A stretch of 64,000 nucleotides of DNA from Ralstonia mannitolilytica (GCF_905397375.1 NZ_CAJPVG010000001.1:1183777-1247776); one strand, 5' to 3'; shown: positions 17,536-26,880, counted from the stretch's first letter. Numbers and translations are program-made. The notes: a model not told the origin generated them from the sequence alone.

Positions 17536-20336
17536 GCTTGAGCTCCAACGATGGGAGGTTCAGTTTTAAGCGCACGTTCAATCATTTCGGAGCCTTCCTG
17601 CTGGACCTCTTTTTTGTTGTATGCAGCGTCGTCCCGCGAAAGCGGTGGCGCCTTCCAATCCCGTGAGTCTTCTCCATAGTCCACTTGGTATGCGCCGGCT
17701 GGAACGCCCTTCAAGAGCTTGTATCCATCCTGATTCAATGTGCCTTCCAATACGGTGCCGTTGTCGAAGGTAACTTTGTAGGGCGCTTCCACAACCGGAG
17801 TGAGGTCGTCATAGTGATAGTGCAATTCAATCTCGTGGACGGGCTCAGCTAGCGTTCCCACCGGCAACGCCGGCAACTCAGCCGCCTGCCCCCCAGGTCC
17901 CACCAACGGATGCCCAGCCCCCTTCACCGACAACAACCCCGACGTCTCAAACGTCACCGCATTCCCTTCCAGCCGGATCAGGGAATCCCCGCCATGCAGC
18001 ACGATGTTCTGCTGCGCGAGGATCTCCACCGAATCCGCTGACGAAGTCACGGTGACCGCCTTGTCCGCCAGCACGGCGAGCGCATCGGTATGCGCCTGAA
18101 TGGACACCGGCCCGCCCTCCGCAATCGCGCGGATGCCGTTGCGCTGTGCAAACAGGCTCACGCCCTTGGCGGCCGCAGCGGCGATGACATTGCCCGCTGC
18201 AAGATGCCAATCCGCCTGCGCCGTGCCGTGCAGATGGCGGCCCGCATACACGGTGGTCGTGGCGTGCGAGGCGAGGGCGATGCTCGAAGGCGATTCGGCC
18301 ACCAGCAGCGGCTGTCCAAACCTGTCGACGGGCTGCTGCGTGTCCTGTCCGTTGACGCTGTTCGGGTACTTGCCGTCCTGAGCGGGGTCGAGTGCCTTGT
18401 CGATCGGCTCGAATGCTCCGTTGGCAGCCAGCGGCAGCGCTTGCTGGCTCGATGCGGCATCGGACAGTCGTTGCGCGGTCTTCTGCGCGGCTGTGAGTTG
18501 TCCGCGCGCCTCGTGTGCGTCGAGCAGCGTGCCGGTGGCTTGAGGGCGTGCGGTGGTCGAGAGCAGCAGGCCCGCGCCGGCCCGCACCACGGCCCAGGCA
18601 TCGGTGCGCAGCTCGGCGCCGGTGCCGCGCCACGTGCCGCGCTCGCCGCCGGTGGCGCCATGCGAGGTCACGTAGCCGAGGTTGAGCTGGCTGTTGGCGG
18701 TGGAGCTTGCCAGCCGCGTGCGCAACTGGCGGGGATGATCGTCGACGACCCACTGGTTGTAGCCGTCACCGCCAAGACCTTGTGAATGCCAGCCGGAAAG
18801 GGCTTGCCCAAGCGGCGCATCGGCAGGTGCCCAGGGCAGGGCGTCTTGCACGTTGTGCAGCTGCATGGCGACCATCGGACGGTCGATGTCGCCATCGATG
18901 AAGGTGAGCAGCACCTGCGTGCCGGCGCGCGGCAGGTGGTGGCCGCCCCAGTTCGGCCCCGCGCTGGCGGTGGCGACGCGCACCCAGGCGGTGACCTGCG
19001 TGCGGTCGTTGCCGGCCGGGTCGGAGAACGCGCCGGCTTCCGGCGCGCGCAGCCACGGAAAGCGTACGCGCACGCGGTGGTCGCGGTCGGTGGTCAGCGG
19101 TGCGCCTTCTTCGGCAATGACCACGGCGGCCTGGCCCTCAGGTGCGGTCGGGCGGCGGCGGTACGGCGGCACGATCGGGGCCTCGGCCGGCACGGCCACG
19201 AAACGATTGCGGTAGCTGCCCGATTCGATCTCGGTGGTGGAGAGCAACCGTGCGATGTCGGCGCCGAGGTTGTTGGCGGCTTCGTGTTCCACCTGCAGCG
19301 TGACGAACTCGCTGTGCTTGCTGTCGAAATGCTGCGTGAGCGTGAAGCGCTGGCCGGCGCCCAATTGGCGCACGCTGCCTTGGCCTTCGTAGCGCAGGTA
19401 GGCACCCTCGTGTGCCTGCATGCGCAGTTGCGCGGCCAGGCTGGCGCCTTGCGCATCGGCAAACTGATACGGCCCCGAGGCTTCAAAGCGCTCGAGCGTG
19501 GGCAGTTCGCCGCCGGGGTCGCTCGCGGTCGCCTGTGCTGCGGTAGCGGCCAGGGCCTTGTAGTCCCATGAGGCCAACGTGACGGCATTCGTGCCGACGC
19601 TGTGCGTGTGGGAGAGGCGCTCGATGGCGTCTTCGCTTTCCGTCGCGTCGACACGGTGGAAGCGGATCTCGGGCTGCGGGCACGTGGGCCGCTGCGCAGC
19701 GTTGTCGAAGATGACTACGGTGTGGCGCGACTGCGTACTGCCTTGCTGTTTCTCGTCGCCTTGCGCGTGCTCGATGCGGAACGACAGGCCTTCCTCGGCC
19801 AGCAGGCGCATCACGAAGGCGTAGTTGCTCTCGCGGTACTGGCAGCAGATCGAGCGCTTGGCGCACGGCTGCGTGACGGCAATCTGGTAGTGCGCGACAG
19901 GGTAGTCGGCGAAGACGTCTTCGATGATCTCGAGCGCGGTCTTGTCCTGGTAGACGAAGCAGTCGCTGCGTGTGCGCAGGCGGTCGAGCCAGGGCACGAC
20001 GCGCAGCCGATAGCGTGCGAGGCCGCCATCGCCGCCCAGCGATGCGCAATCGGCCACGTAACCGTGCCACGCGCGTCGCTTGCCGTCGGCTTGCAGCAGG
20101 CGCAGCGTGACTTCCTGCGAGGCGAGCTTGGCGGTGTCCAGATGCGCCGATGGGCTCAGGCAATCGACGTGCAGCACAAACGAGGCCGATACCGCTTCGG
20201 TGGCGGTAAAGCGCTCCACGACGAGGTTGTCGAAGGCGAGCGCCGTCTCCAGCGTGATCTGGCGGGTCTGCTGCCCGAGCAGCGCGCCCAGAACGGCTTG
20301 TGGCACGGCGGCCGGCAGGTTAGACAAGGGCTTCAT
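17532..20336 (-). CDS. vgrG: T6SS spike protein VgrG-1 with C-terminal transthyretin-like extension
   Basis: This 934-residue TssI forms the trimeric spike. The order is gp27/gp5-like N-terminal half, OB-fold region (VRVRFPWLRAPEAG, TAWVRVATASAGPNWGGHHLPRAGTQVLLTFIDGD), then DUF2345 beta-helix. The last 100 residues (835-934) are extra. They contain APYKVTFDNGTVLEGTLNQD...VPAGAYQVDYGED, which looks like a transthyretin-type domain of the sort used to dock effectors. Base composition changes to lower GC at about the start of this extension, matching the cargo gene that follows. It lies 70 bp after tssL on the same strand. Confidence 0.93.
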   Translation of the reverse strand: MKPLSNLPAAVPQAVLGALLGQQTRQITLETALAFDNLVVERFTATEAVSASFVLHVDCLSPSAHLDTAKLASQEVTLRLLQADGKRRAWHGYVADCASLGGDGGLARYRLRVVPWLDRLRTRSDCFVYQDKTALEIIEDVFADYPVAHYQIAVTQPCAKRSICCQYRESNYAFVMRLLAEEGLSFRIEHAQGDEKQQGSTQSRHTVVIFDNAAQRPTCPQPEIRFHRVDATESEDAIERLSHTHSVGTNAVTLASWDYKALAATAAQATASDPGGELPTLERFEASGPYQFADAQGASLAAQLRMQAHEGAYLRYEGQGSVRQLGAGQRFTLTQHFDSKHSEFVTLQVEHEAANNLGADIARLLSTTEIESGSYRNRFVAVPAEAPIVPPYRRRPTAPEGQAAVVIAEEGAPLTTDRDHRVRVRFPWLRAPEAGAFSDPAGNDRTQVTAWVRVATASAGPNWGGHHLPRAGTQVLLTFIDGDIDRPMVAMQLHNVQDALPWAPADAPLGQALSGWHSQGLGGDGYNQWVVDDHPRQLRTRLASSTANSQLNLGYVTSHGATGGERGTWRGTGAELRTDAWAVVRAGAGLLLSTTARPQATGTLLDAHEARGQLTAAQKTAQRLSDAASSQQALPLAANGAFEPIDKALDPAQDGKYPNSVNGQDTQQPVDRFGQPLLVAESPSSIALASHATTTVYAGRHLHGTAQADWHLAAGNVIAAAAAKGVSLFAQRNGIRAIAEGGPVSIQAHTDALAVLADKAVTVTSSADSVEILAQQNIVLHGGDSLIRLEGNAVTFETSGLLSVKGAGHPLVGPGGQAAELPALPVGTLAEPVHEIELHYHYDDLTPVVEAPYKVTFDNGTVLEGTLNQDGYKLLKGVPAGAYQVDYGEDSRDWKAPPLSRDDAAYNKKEVQQEGSEMIERALKTEPPIVGAQA

Positions 20337-20406
20337 CGGAACAGCGTCGCGCTGGGGTTCGTGTTGCGGTTCTGCAGAAGGATGGGCACGCGGCCCATCG
20401 TGGCCA

Positions 20407-21207
20407 TCACGGCAGCGAAATGGTCAGGTGCGAAAAGCGCGGCCCGAGCTTGATGACCTGCGAATAGCCTTCCAGCGTTTCGTTGGTCTTCGTGCGCAGC
20501 GTGTGCGACAGCCCCAGGAAGGCCAGCAGCGCGATCAGTGCGAACACCGCGCCGAAGATCCACAGCGGCGTTTCGCGCTTGAGCGTGTGCGCGACCTTGT
20601 CGGGCAGCGGCCAGTGCGGTGCAAACGCAGCCCGCTTGCCCTTGATGGCCGAGATCTCATCGCCCAGGCGCGCGGTAAGGTAAGCGAGCTTCTCCGGCCC
20701 TTCCAGGATGTACTTGCCCCGAAAGCCCAGCAGCAGGCACATGTGGAACACCTCCAGCGCCTGCAGGCGCGGCGCACCATGCGCACGCAGTTCTTCGAGC
20801 TTGACGAAGAACGTCTCGCCGGCGGGCTGTTCGCCGAACAATACGAGCTGCAGCGGGCGGCGCTCCCATGCCGGGCGGATCGAGAAGTTCGACGACAGGA
20901 TGGTCTCGTCCACGGCCGCGCAGAACGCGTACTTGGCATCGAAGACGTCCTCGGCCGACACGTTCAGCCGCTTGGCGCCCCGGTCGAAATCTTCAAGGAA
21001 GGCGCGCACGCGCGAGAGGAAATCCTCCGCGCTGGTGGGCTGCTGGCCGTTGCGCAGCTGGAACAGCATGAAGAACCCGTCGTAGAGCAGGTCCAGCAGC
21101 GTACGCGCATGCATGTTCGATTCACGTGCATCCGCCGCTGCGTTGCCTGCATTGCCCGAACCGGGAGCCGAGCCGCCAAACAGCGAAGGGGTGGTGGTAG
21201 CGCTCAT
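20407..21207 (-). CDS. tssL: TssL, T6SS membrane complex (DotU/IcmH family)
   Basis: This 266-residue inner-membrane protein joins TssM and TssJ in the membrane complex and contacts the baseplate through TssK. The cytosolic domain has FEDFDRGAKRLNVSAEDVFDAKYAFCAAVDE-type helices (residues ~70-100) and LEVFHMCLLLGFRGKY, a DotU hallmark. One C-terminal membrane helix (PLWIFGAVFALIALLAFLGL) is followed by a short periplasmic tail. No peptidoglycan-binding domain is fused, so anchoring must come from another protein. The start overlaps the tssK stop by 4 bp. Confidence 0.93.
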   Translation of the reverse strand: MSATTTPSLFGGSAPGSGNAGNAAADARESNMHARTLLDLLYDGFFMLFQLRNGQQPTSAEDFLSRVRAFLEDFDRGAKRLNVSAEDVFDAKYAFCAAVDETILSSNFSIRPAWERRPLQLVLFGEQPAGETFFVKLEELRAHGAPRLQALEVFHMCLLLGFRGKYILEGPEKLAYLTARLGDEISAIKGKRAAFAPHWPLPDKVAHTLKRETPLWIFGAVFALIALLAFLGLSHTLRTKTNETLEGYSQVIKLGPRFSHLTISLP

Positions 21208-22550
21208 GAAGTCACCGCGATCAGTTCAAGTTTGAGTTCCCGGATGCCGGCCGGGGCATAGATGGTGAGGGTCTGCGCCTGCAGCATGCGCTCGTACAGC
21301 ATGCCGCGCGGCTCGACGGCGAAATAGCACGCGCCCGGGCGCACCGGAATGGCTGGCGGCACCTGCGGCGTGTAAGTCAGCGGCACGCCGGGCATGGACG
21401 ACAGCACGAGCTTCTCCACGTCGTCGGGCGCGCCCACCTTGAAACGGGCCGGAATGGCTTCCACCAGCTCCGCCACCGGCATGTCGGCCGAGACGGACAG
21501 ATAGAAGCTCGTCTCGTCGTCGATCTTGCCGGAGTCGATGCGGCCGAGGTGGAACGACGGGCGTGTCTCTTCCAGTGCAATCGCAAAGTAGCGCGTCGAG
21601 ATGACCGTATCGAGCAGCTCCCGCACGATGGTGTCGAGCTTGGCGAACACGGGGCCGGGGTTGTCGTGGTCGTAGGCGGGCAGGTCGGCCAGCGTGTAGC
21701 TCTTGGTGAACGTCATCAGTGCGCCGGCCAGGCGCAGCATCTCCTGGAACAGGCGCTCCGGGTGCAGGTTCGGGTGGTGATACAGGTGCGACAGCGCCGC
21801 AAACGCCGCATTGGCCGTATGCAGCAGCCAGAACGAGGCAATGTCGCCGGAGCGGAATTCGATGATGTTCTTGGTCGGCTCGCGATGAAAGCCGTACAGC
21901 GCGTTCACCTTCGCCTGCAGCGCGTCGAGCAGCCGGCGCAGGCGCTGATACAGCACGGCCGATGCGTTGATCGACAGGCTCGGCGCGACAAAGCTCTCGT
22001 CCAGCTCGAAGCCGCCGGTGCCCGTGCGCCGCACACGCACGACGGGCAGCGAGATGAACTGGTCGCGCGGCTCGGTCTCGGCAATCAGCTTGACCGACTT
22101 TTTCAGGTACGTGATCGACGCCGGCTCGGCTTCGGTATAGAGGTCGGCCGTTTCTTCCTCCATGCCGACGAAGCGCGAAACCGATGCGCCCTCGACCTGC
22201 TCACGGTAGTTGCCGCCGTTGTCCTGCAGCGGGTACAGCGCGATGTGGAAAGTCAGCTCCGATACGCCGGCCGGAATGGCATCGAGCACGAGTGGCGGCG
22301 GCAGCGTATCGGCCTGCGGCGCGAAATACAGCTCGCCATCGGGGAAGAACAGCGACAGCTCGATCACGCGCAGCACGCCGCTGGCGAGCGCATCGGTGTC
22401 GAAGCGCGCATGACGGACGCCCCATCCATAGGGCTGGATCATCTGCGCCGTCGCGTGCAGGCGAGACTCGTGATAGGCGTCCTGGCGCTGGAAATGCTGC
22501 GGGCGCAGGAACAGCCCCTCGCCCCAGAGAATCTTTGCGGAGTAACTCAC
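21204..22550 (-). CDS. tssK: TssK, T6SS baseplate protein
   Basis: This 448-residue protein links the baseplate to the membrane complex. The conserved N-terminal WGEGLFLRPQHFQRQDAYHE motif is diagnostic. The length and the C-terminal receptor-binding-like domain are normal. It lies 15 bp after tssJ and overlaps tssL by 4 bp (ATGA), so the three membrane/baseplate genes are translated together. Confidence 0.95.
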   Translation of the reverse strand: MSYSAKILWGEGLFLRPQHFQRQDAYHESRLHATAQMIQPYGWGVRHARFDTDALASGVLRVIELSLFFPDGELYFAPQADTLPPPLVLDAIPAGVSELTFHIALYPLQDNGGNYREQVEGASVSRFVGMEEETADLYTEAEPASITYLKKSVKLIAETEPRDQFISLPVVRVRRTGTGGFELDESFVAPSLSINASAVLYQRLRRLLDALQAKVNALYGFHREPTKNIIEFRSGDIASFWLLHTANAAFAALSHLYHHPNLHPERLFQEMLRLAGALMTFTKSYTLADLPAYDHDNPGPVFAKLDTIVRELLDTVISTRYFAIALEETRPSFHLGRIDSGKIDDETSFYLSVSADMPVAELVEAIPARFKVGAPDDVEKLVLSSMPGVPLTYTPQVPPAIPVRPGACYFAVEPRGMLYERMLQAQTLTIYAPAGIRELKLELIAVTS

Positions 22551-22565
22551 GTTGGCCCTTGTTGT

Positions 22566-23258
22566 TCAGCTGCCGCAGCTTGCGGGGGAAAGCAGGTTCA
22601 GGTCGGTCAGCGGCACGGCACCGGCCGGCGTGGTTGCCGTGCCGGTGGTGAGCGTCATGGCACACGCATGCAGGCCGATGACGATGCCCGACTTCTCGTT
22701 CTTCTCCGTGTTGAAGGCGAACTTCCAGCGCTGGGCGGCGGGGCTGCGGAACAGCGCCACGATGCCCAGCGTTGAGGCCTCGCGCGAGACCTTCTCGGTG
22801 AAGTCGTAGCGCTGGCCCGGGATCAGCGTCATCTCGCGCACCTGGACCAGGTCTGCGCCGAGCGTCTGCTTTTCACGTGCGGGGTCGATGAAGGTGTCGT
22901 ACGGCGCCTGCAGGAAGCTGGTCGGATCCTTCAACGAATACAGGCGCACCACCAGCGCGACAGGGCGACGGTCGTTGGCGGCATTCAGATTGGCACCGGC
23001 GGTCATCTTCAGCGGCACTTCGCGCGGCGGCTTCTGCGCGTCGGGCACGTTCGACGGCTTCAGGCCCATCGCCTCGAGTGCACCGTTGGCGGCACCGGCC
23101 AGCACGCTCGCACCCGTGGAGCACCCCGCCATGCCGACCACCACGGCCGTCGCCAGCGCGCATTTCCATGCCGTGGCGAGGCGGTGCTGGCGGGCGCTGC
23201 CGCAGCCCCGCTGCGCCCCAGAATGCCGCCAACTCGCACCGAATTTCATTATGTTCAT
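22566..23258 (-). CDS. tssJ: TssJ, T6SS outer-membrane lipoprotein
   Basis: This 230-residue lipoprotein anchors the TssM periplasmic end to the outer membrane. The lipobox is VGMAGC, with the modified cysteine at residue 46 when counted from ATG 23258. The leader before it is long, so a later start is possible. The mature part has the SciN-type beta-sandwich segments (RPVALVVRLYSLKD, FIDPAREKQTLGADLV). It is the first gene of the - strand operon that starts in the repeat-bearing intergenic region. Confidence 0.88.
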   Translation of the reverse strand: MNIMKFGASWRHSGAQRGCGSARQHRLATAWKCALATAVVVGMAGCSTGASVLAGAANGALEAMGLKPSNVPDAQKPPREVPLKMTAGANLNAANDRRPVALVVRLYSLKDPTSFLQAPYDTFIDPAREKQTLGADLVQVREMTLIPGQRYDFTEKVSREASTLGIVALFRSPAAQRWKFAFNTEKNEKSGIVIGLHACAMTLTTGTATTPAGAVPLTDLNLLSPASCGS

Positions 23259-23330
23259 GCCTGGGTTATTGATTATTTAATTCTCTCTGTCCCGCTGCGA
23301 CACATACACCAAAACCGGCCATCCGTGGCC

Positions 23331-23452
23331 AATGTTTCGATTTCTTAATAAACGCAACACGAAAATATTTCGGTTTCTTAATAATCGAAACCCGACGCAA
23401 GGCGCTTCGGTAAGCTCTTGAATTCAAAGGAATGTTTCGGTTTCTTAATAAT
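23331..23452. repeat. Three direct repeats in the divergent tssJ/tssB intergenic region
   Basis: Three near-identical 22-base copies lie at 23331-23352, 23364-23385 and 23431-23452. They share the core TTTCGRTTTCTTAATAA. Start-to-start distances are 33 and 67 bp, about three and six helical turns. All point toward tssB, and the last ends 10 bp before a candidate -35 box. The 327-bp intergenic region is AT-rich in contrast to its surroundings and holds no gene. I infer binding sites for a T6SS activator or silencer. The protein is not identifiable here. Confidence 0.8.
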
Positions 23453-23462
23453 GTCTTTTTGG

Positions 23463-23492
23463 TTGTCAACGGCGACGAGCGGAGTGTACTAT
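23463..23492 (+). promoter_or_regulatory. Candidate sigma-70 promoter of the tssB operon
   Basis: TTGTCA at 23463-23468 and TACTAT at 23487-23492 are separated by 18 bp. Transcription would start near 23499, with an ~87-base leader before the GTG of the first gene. The three direct repeats would sit at about -47 to -168, suitable for an activator. This was identified by eye only. Confidence 0.45.
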
Positions 23493-23585
23493 TTCGCGCC
23501 AGTCGAGACCAACATTTAACTCGCCGATTCCGGCGAATTCGATTGGATATCGACGTACCACTTTGAACTTCTGAAGAGTCTCGCC

Positions 23586-24218
23586 GTGGCCAAAACCCTG
23601 CCCATTTCCCGTCTTCTCCGTTCCCTCATCGTGCTGGCTGGCGCCGCCGCCCTCATCACGGGCTGCGCAACGTCCAATCCCGGGCCGCAGACTGACGAGG
23701 CCTTTACTCAAAGCATGTCGGAGGCCGAAGCCGCCGCGAAGGGCGGTCAGCAGGACAAGGCCATCGACCTGTATCAGCAGATCGCCAAGCAGAACCCCAC
23801 GCGTGACGAGCCGTGGGTGCGCATCGCGCAGCTGCAGTTCGGCTCCGAGAAATATCCGCAGGCCATCCTGGCCGCTGAAGAAGCGCTGCAGCGCGATAAC
23901 GCCGATCGCCAGGCCAAGAGCATCCTGGCTGTGAGCGGCCTGCGCGTGGCGCGCCGCTCGCTGCAGGAGCTGCGTGCCGACAGCGCGCTGGCCGGCGACG
24001 TCAAGACCGATGCGCAGGTGCTGGCCAAGATGCTGCGCGACACGCTGGGCGAACAGGTGCTGTTCCCGGCGGAGCAGCCGGCCCGGCCGCCGGTCAAGCG
24101 CCGCGTGACCCGCCGTGCCGCGCCGGCCGCCGAAGCCGCCAACCATGGCTCTGCCGCGCCGGCCGCCGCCACCGGTGCCGCCGCCGGCGGTAGCGACCCG
24201 TTCGGCGCGCTGCGCTGA
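23586..24218 (+). CDS. T6SS-associated TPR lipoprotein
   Basis: This 210-residue protein starts at GTG 23586. Its lipoprotein signal (LAGAAALITGC) gives Cys27 as the lipid site. The mature part has tetratricopeptide repeats (KAIDLYQQIAKQNPTRDEPWVRIAQLQFGSEKYPQAILAAEEAL). The C-terminal tail is basic, Ala/Pro-rich and low in complexity. It is the first gene of the tssBC operon and lies 35 bp before tssB. Similar lipoproteins precede tssB in related clusters. The exact role is unknown to me. Confidence 0.8.
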   Translation: MAKTLPISRLLRSLIVLAGAAALITGCATSNPGPQTDEAFTQSMSEAEAAAKGGQQDKAIDLYQQIAKQNPTRDEPWVRIAQLQFGSEKYPQAILAAEEALQRDNADRQAKSILAVSGLRVARRSLQELRADSALAGDVKTDAQVLAKMLRDTLGEQVLFPAEQPARPPVKRRVTRRAAPAAEAANHGSAAPAAATGAAAGGSDPFGALR

Positions 24219-24253
24219 ACCGCTGCACTGGTTCTGCTCCCTGGAGGAACGTG

Positions 24254-24766
24254 ATGGCCAAGAAAGAAAGTGTGCAGAAGCGTCTGCAGAAGGTGCGCCC
24301 GCCGCGCGTGCAACTGACGTACGACGTGGAGAAAGGCGACGCGATCGAGCAAAAGGAACTGCCGTTCGTGGTGGGCGTGGTGGCCGACCTGTCGGGACAG
24401 TCGGAAGTGCAGCAGCCCAAGCTGCGCGACCGCAAGTTCGTCAACATCGACCGCGACAACTTCGACGACGTGATGGCCGCCGTGGAGCCGCGCGCGGCGT
24501 TCCAGGTGCAGAACACCTTGACGGAAGAGGGCGGCAAGTTTGGCGTCGACCTGAAGTTCCGCTCGCTTGAAGACTTCAGCCCCGAAGCCGTGGTGAGCCA
24601 GGTCGAGCCGCTGCGCCAGTTGCTGGAGGCCCGCTCCAAGCTGGCCGACCTGCGCAACAAGATGGCAGGCAACGACAAGCTCGAAGACCTGCTGTCGGAA
24701 GTCCTGAAGAACACCGAAAACGCTAAGAAGCTGAGCGCCAGGAAGAACGGAGGCGACGATGCTTGA
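24254..24766 (+). CDS. tssB: TssB, T6SS contractile sheath small subunit
   Basis: This 170-residue sheath protein pairs with TssC around the Hcp tube. The diagnostic pieces are ESVQKRLQKVRPPRVQLTYDVE, ELPFVVGVVADLSG, and RKFVNIDRDNFDDVM. ATG 24254 has CTGGAGG 6 bp upstream. A GTG one codon earlier is the alternative. Its stop overlaps the start of tssC by 8 bp. Confidence 0.96.
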   Translation: MAKKESVQKRLQKVRPPRVQLTYDVEKGDAIEQKELPFVVGVVADLSGQSEVQQPKLRDRKFVNIDRDNFDDVMAAVEPRAAFQVQNTLTEEGGKFGVDLKFRSLEDFSPEAVVSQVEPLRQLLEARSKLADLRNKMAGNDKLEDLLSEVLKNTENAKKLSARKNGGDDA

Positions 24767-26243
24767 GAACCAATCCGCTGCACAGGGCGCCTCGGTTGCC
24801 GAGGAAGTCAGCCTGCTTGACAGCATCGTCGAGCAGAGCCGCGTCGCGAAGTCCGACTCCGAGCGCGAGCGCGCCAAGGACATCATCGGCGAGCTTGCCA
24901 ACCAGGTGCTGAGCGGCACCGTGGTGGTGTCCGACAACCTCTCTGCCACGCTCGATGCACGCGTGGCCGAGCTGGATCGCCTGATCTCGTCGCAGTTGAG
25001 CGCGATCATGCATGCGCCGGAATTCCAGAAGCTGGAATCGACCTGGCGCGGCCTGAACTACCTGGTCAAGGAAACGCAGACCGGCACGATGATCAAGATC
25101 AAGGCGCTCAATGCGACCAAGCGCGATCTCGTACGGGATTTCAAGACCGCCATCGACTTCGACCAGAGCGCGCTGTTCAAGAAGGTCTACGAAGAAGAGT
25201 TCGGTACCTTCGGCGGGGCGCCGTTCGGTGCGCTGATCGGCGATTTCGAGATCACGCGCCAGCCCGAAGACGTCTACTTCATCGAGCAGATGGCCCACGT
25301 GGCCGCGGCTGCGCACGCGCCGTTCATCTCGTCGGCATCGCCGGAGCTGCTTGGTCTGGAGTCGTTTGCCGACCTGGGCAAACCGCGCGACCTCGCCAAG
25401 GTGTTCGACACGGTCGAGTACGCCAAGTGGAAGTCGTTCCGGGATTCGGAAGACTCGCGCTACGTGGGGCTGACGCTGCCGCGCTTCCTGGGCCGCCTGC
25501 CGTACAACCCGAAGGACGGCACCGTGGTCGAGAGCTTCAACTTTGTTGAAGACGTGGACGGCACCGATCACAGCAAGTACCTGTGGTGCAACGCCGCCTG
25601 GGCGTTCGGTGCACGCCTGACCGCGGCGTTTGACGACTTCGGCTGGTGCGCGGCCATTCGCGGCGTGGAGGGCGGCGGCCTGGTCGAGGATCTGCCGACA
25701 CACACCTTCAAGACCGACGACGGCGAGATCGCGCTCAAGTGCCCCACCGAAATCGCCATCACCGACCGCCGCGAGAAGGAGTTGAGCGACCTCGGCTTCA
25801 TCCCGCTCGTGCATTGCAAGAACTCCGACTACGCCGCCTTCTTTGCCGCGCAATCGGTGCAGAAGCCCAAGAAGTACGACACCGACAGCGCCAACGCGAA
25901 TGCCGTGCTGTCCGCGCAGCTGCAGTACATCTTCTCGGTCTCGCGCGTGGCGCATTACCTGAAGGCGATGATGCGCGACAAGATCGGCAGCTTTGCCTCG
26001 GCCAAGAACGTCGAGACGTTCCTCAACCGCTGGATCTCGCAATACGTTCTGCTGGACGACAACGCCACACAAGAACAGAAGGCGCAGTTCCCGCTGCGCG
26101 AGGCCTCGATCCAGGTGTCGGAAGTGCCGGGCAAGCCGGGCACGTACCGCTCGGTGGCGTTCCTGCGGCCGCACTTCCAGCTTGACGAGCTGTCGATCTC
26201 GCTGCGCCTGGTGGCGGATCTGCCCAAGTCGGCCAACGCTTGA
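24759..26243 (+). CDS. tssC: TssC, T6SS contractile sheath large subunit
   Basis: This 494-residue sheath protein contains the family landmarks LESTWRGLNYLV, PFGALIGDFEI and GLTLPRFLGRLPY, with the C-terminal SVAFLRPHFQLDELSISLRLVADLP. A GAGG site within the end of tssB precedes the ATG. The overlap with tssB keeps the two subunits balanced. It is normal in length. Confidence 0.97.
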   Translation: MLENQSAAQGASVAEEVSLLDSIVEQSRVAKSDSERERAKDIIGELANQVLSGTVVVSDNLSATLDARVAELDRLISSQLSAIMHAPEFQKLESTWRGLNYLVKETQTGTMIKIKALNATKRDLVRDFKTAIDFDQSALFKKVYEEEFGTFGGAPFGALIGDFEITRQPEDVYFIEQMAHVAAAAHAPFISSASPELLGLESFADLGKPRDLAKVFDTVEYAKWKSFRDSEDSRYVGLTLPRFLGRLPYNPKDGTVVESFNFVEDVDGTDHSKYLWCNAAWAFGARLTAAFDDFGWCAAIRGVEGGGLVEDLPTHTFKTDDGEIALKCPTEIAITDRREKELSDLGFIPLVHCKNSDYAAFFAAQSVQKPKKYDTDSANANAVLSAQLQYIFSVSRVAHYLKAMMRDKIGSFASAKNVETFLNRWISQYVLLDDNATQEQKAQFPLREASIQVSEVPGKPGTYRSVAFLRPHFQLDELSISLRLVADLPKSANA

Positions 26244-26355
26244 TGCTTGATTCCTGACCGGACTCTCCCCGGGGGGGAATGTTCGGGCTTAACCACTCGT
26301 TACGCTCGTTACCCGTTGCAGTACCAACAACCAATCTATTGAAGAGGGTCTCTGT

Positions 26356-26859
26356 ATGAAGGATATCTACGTCAAGTTCGACAGCCCGGCAATCAAAGGC
26401 GAGTCGCAAGACAAGGATCACAAGGACTGGATCGAGATCAACAGCTGGTCGCAGGACATCGTCCAGCCGCGTTCGGCCACCGCGTCCACCGCGGGCGGCC
26501 ACACCGCCGAGCGCTGCGAGCACCGCGACATGGTCTTCACGAAGGACCTCGACGTCGTCAGCCCGCTGCTGTATCAGCACGCCTCCGGCGGCACGACCTT
26601 CGGTGAAGTCACCGTCGAGTTCTTCCGTGCAGACGGCGAAGGCAACCGCGTGAAGTACCTCGAGATCAAGCTGAAGAACGCCATCATCAGCGAGGTGGCT
26701 TCGCAGGTCGTGGCCGAGGGCATCCCGAGCGACAAGTTCAGCCTGCGCTACGCCGCCGTGCAGTGGAAGTACACGCAGCAGAAGGGCGCCGGCGGCCAGG
26801 GCGGCAATTCGCAGGGCGCCTGGAGCCTCACCAAGAACGACAAGACCTACTCGGTTTAA
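26356..26859 (+). CDS. hcp: Hcp (TssD), T6SS tube protein
   Basis: This 167-residue protein stacks as hexameric rings to form the inner tube, and it is secreted. Conserved pieces are DIYVKFDSPAIKGESQDKDHKDWIEI, INSWSQDIVQP and FTKDLDVVSPLLYQHASGG. The gene stands apart from tssC by 112 bp. It is followed by a strong hairpin before tssE, which fits separate, higher expression. No C-terminal toxin extension is present. Confidence 0.97.
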   Translation: MKDIYVKFDSPAIKGESQDKDHKDWIEINSWSQDIVQPRSATASTAGGHTAERCEHRDMVFTKDLDVVSPLLYQHASGGTTFGEVTVEFFRADGEGNRVKYLEIKLKNAIISEVASQVVAEGIPSDKFSLRYAAVQWKYTQQKGAGGQGGNSQGAWSLTKNDKTYSV

Positions 26860-26880
26860 CGTTTGGTGTCTTGACGGCGA

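Noticed and set aside
23331..23452. Possible CRISPR array
   Set aside because: Only three copies with unequal spacing (11 and 45 bp between units) and no cas genes.
23331..23452. Possible hrpII/PIP box
   Set aside because: The TTCG elements inside the repeats are not paired at the 16-base spacing of the hrpII box.
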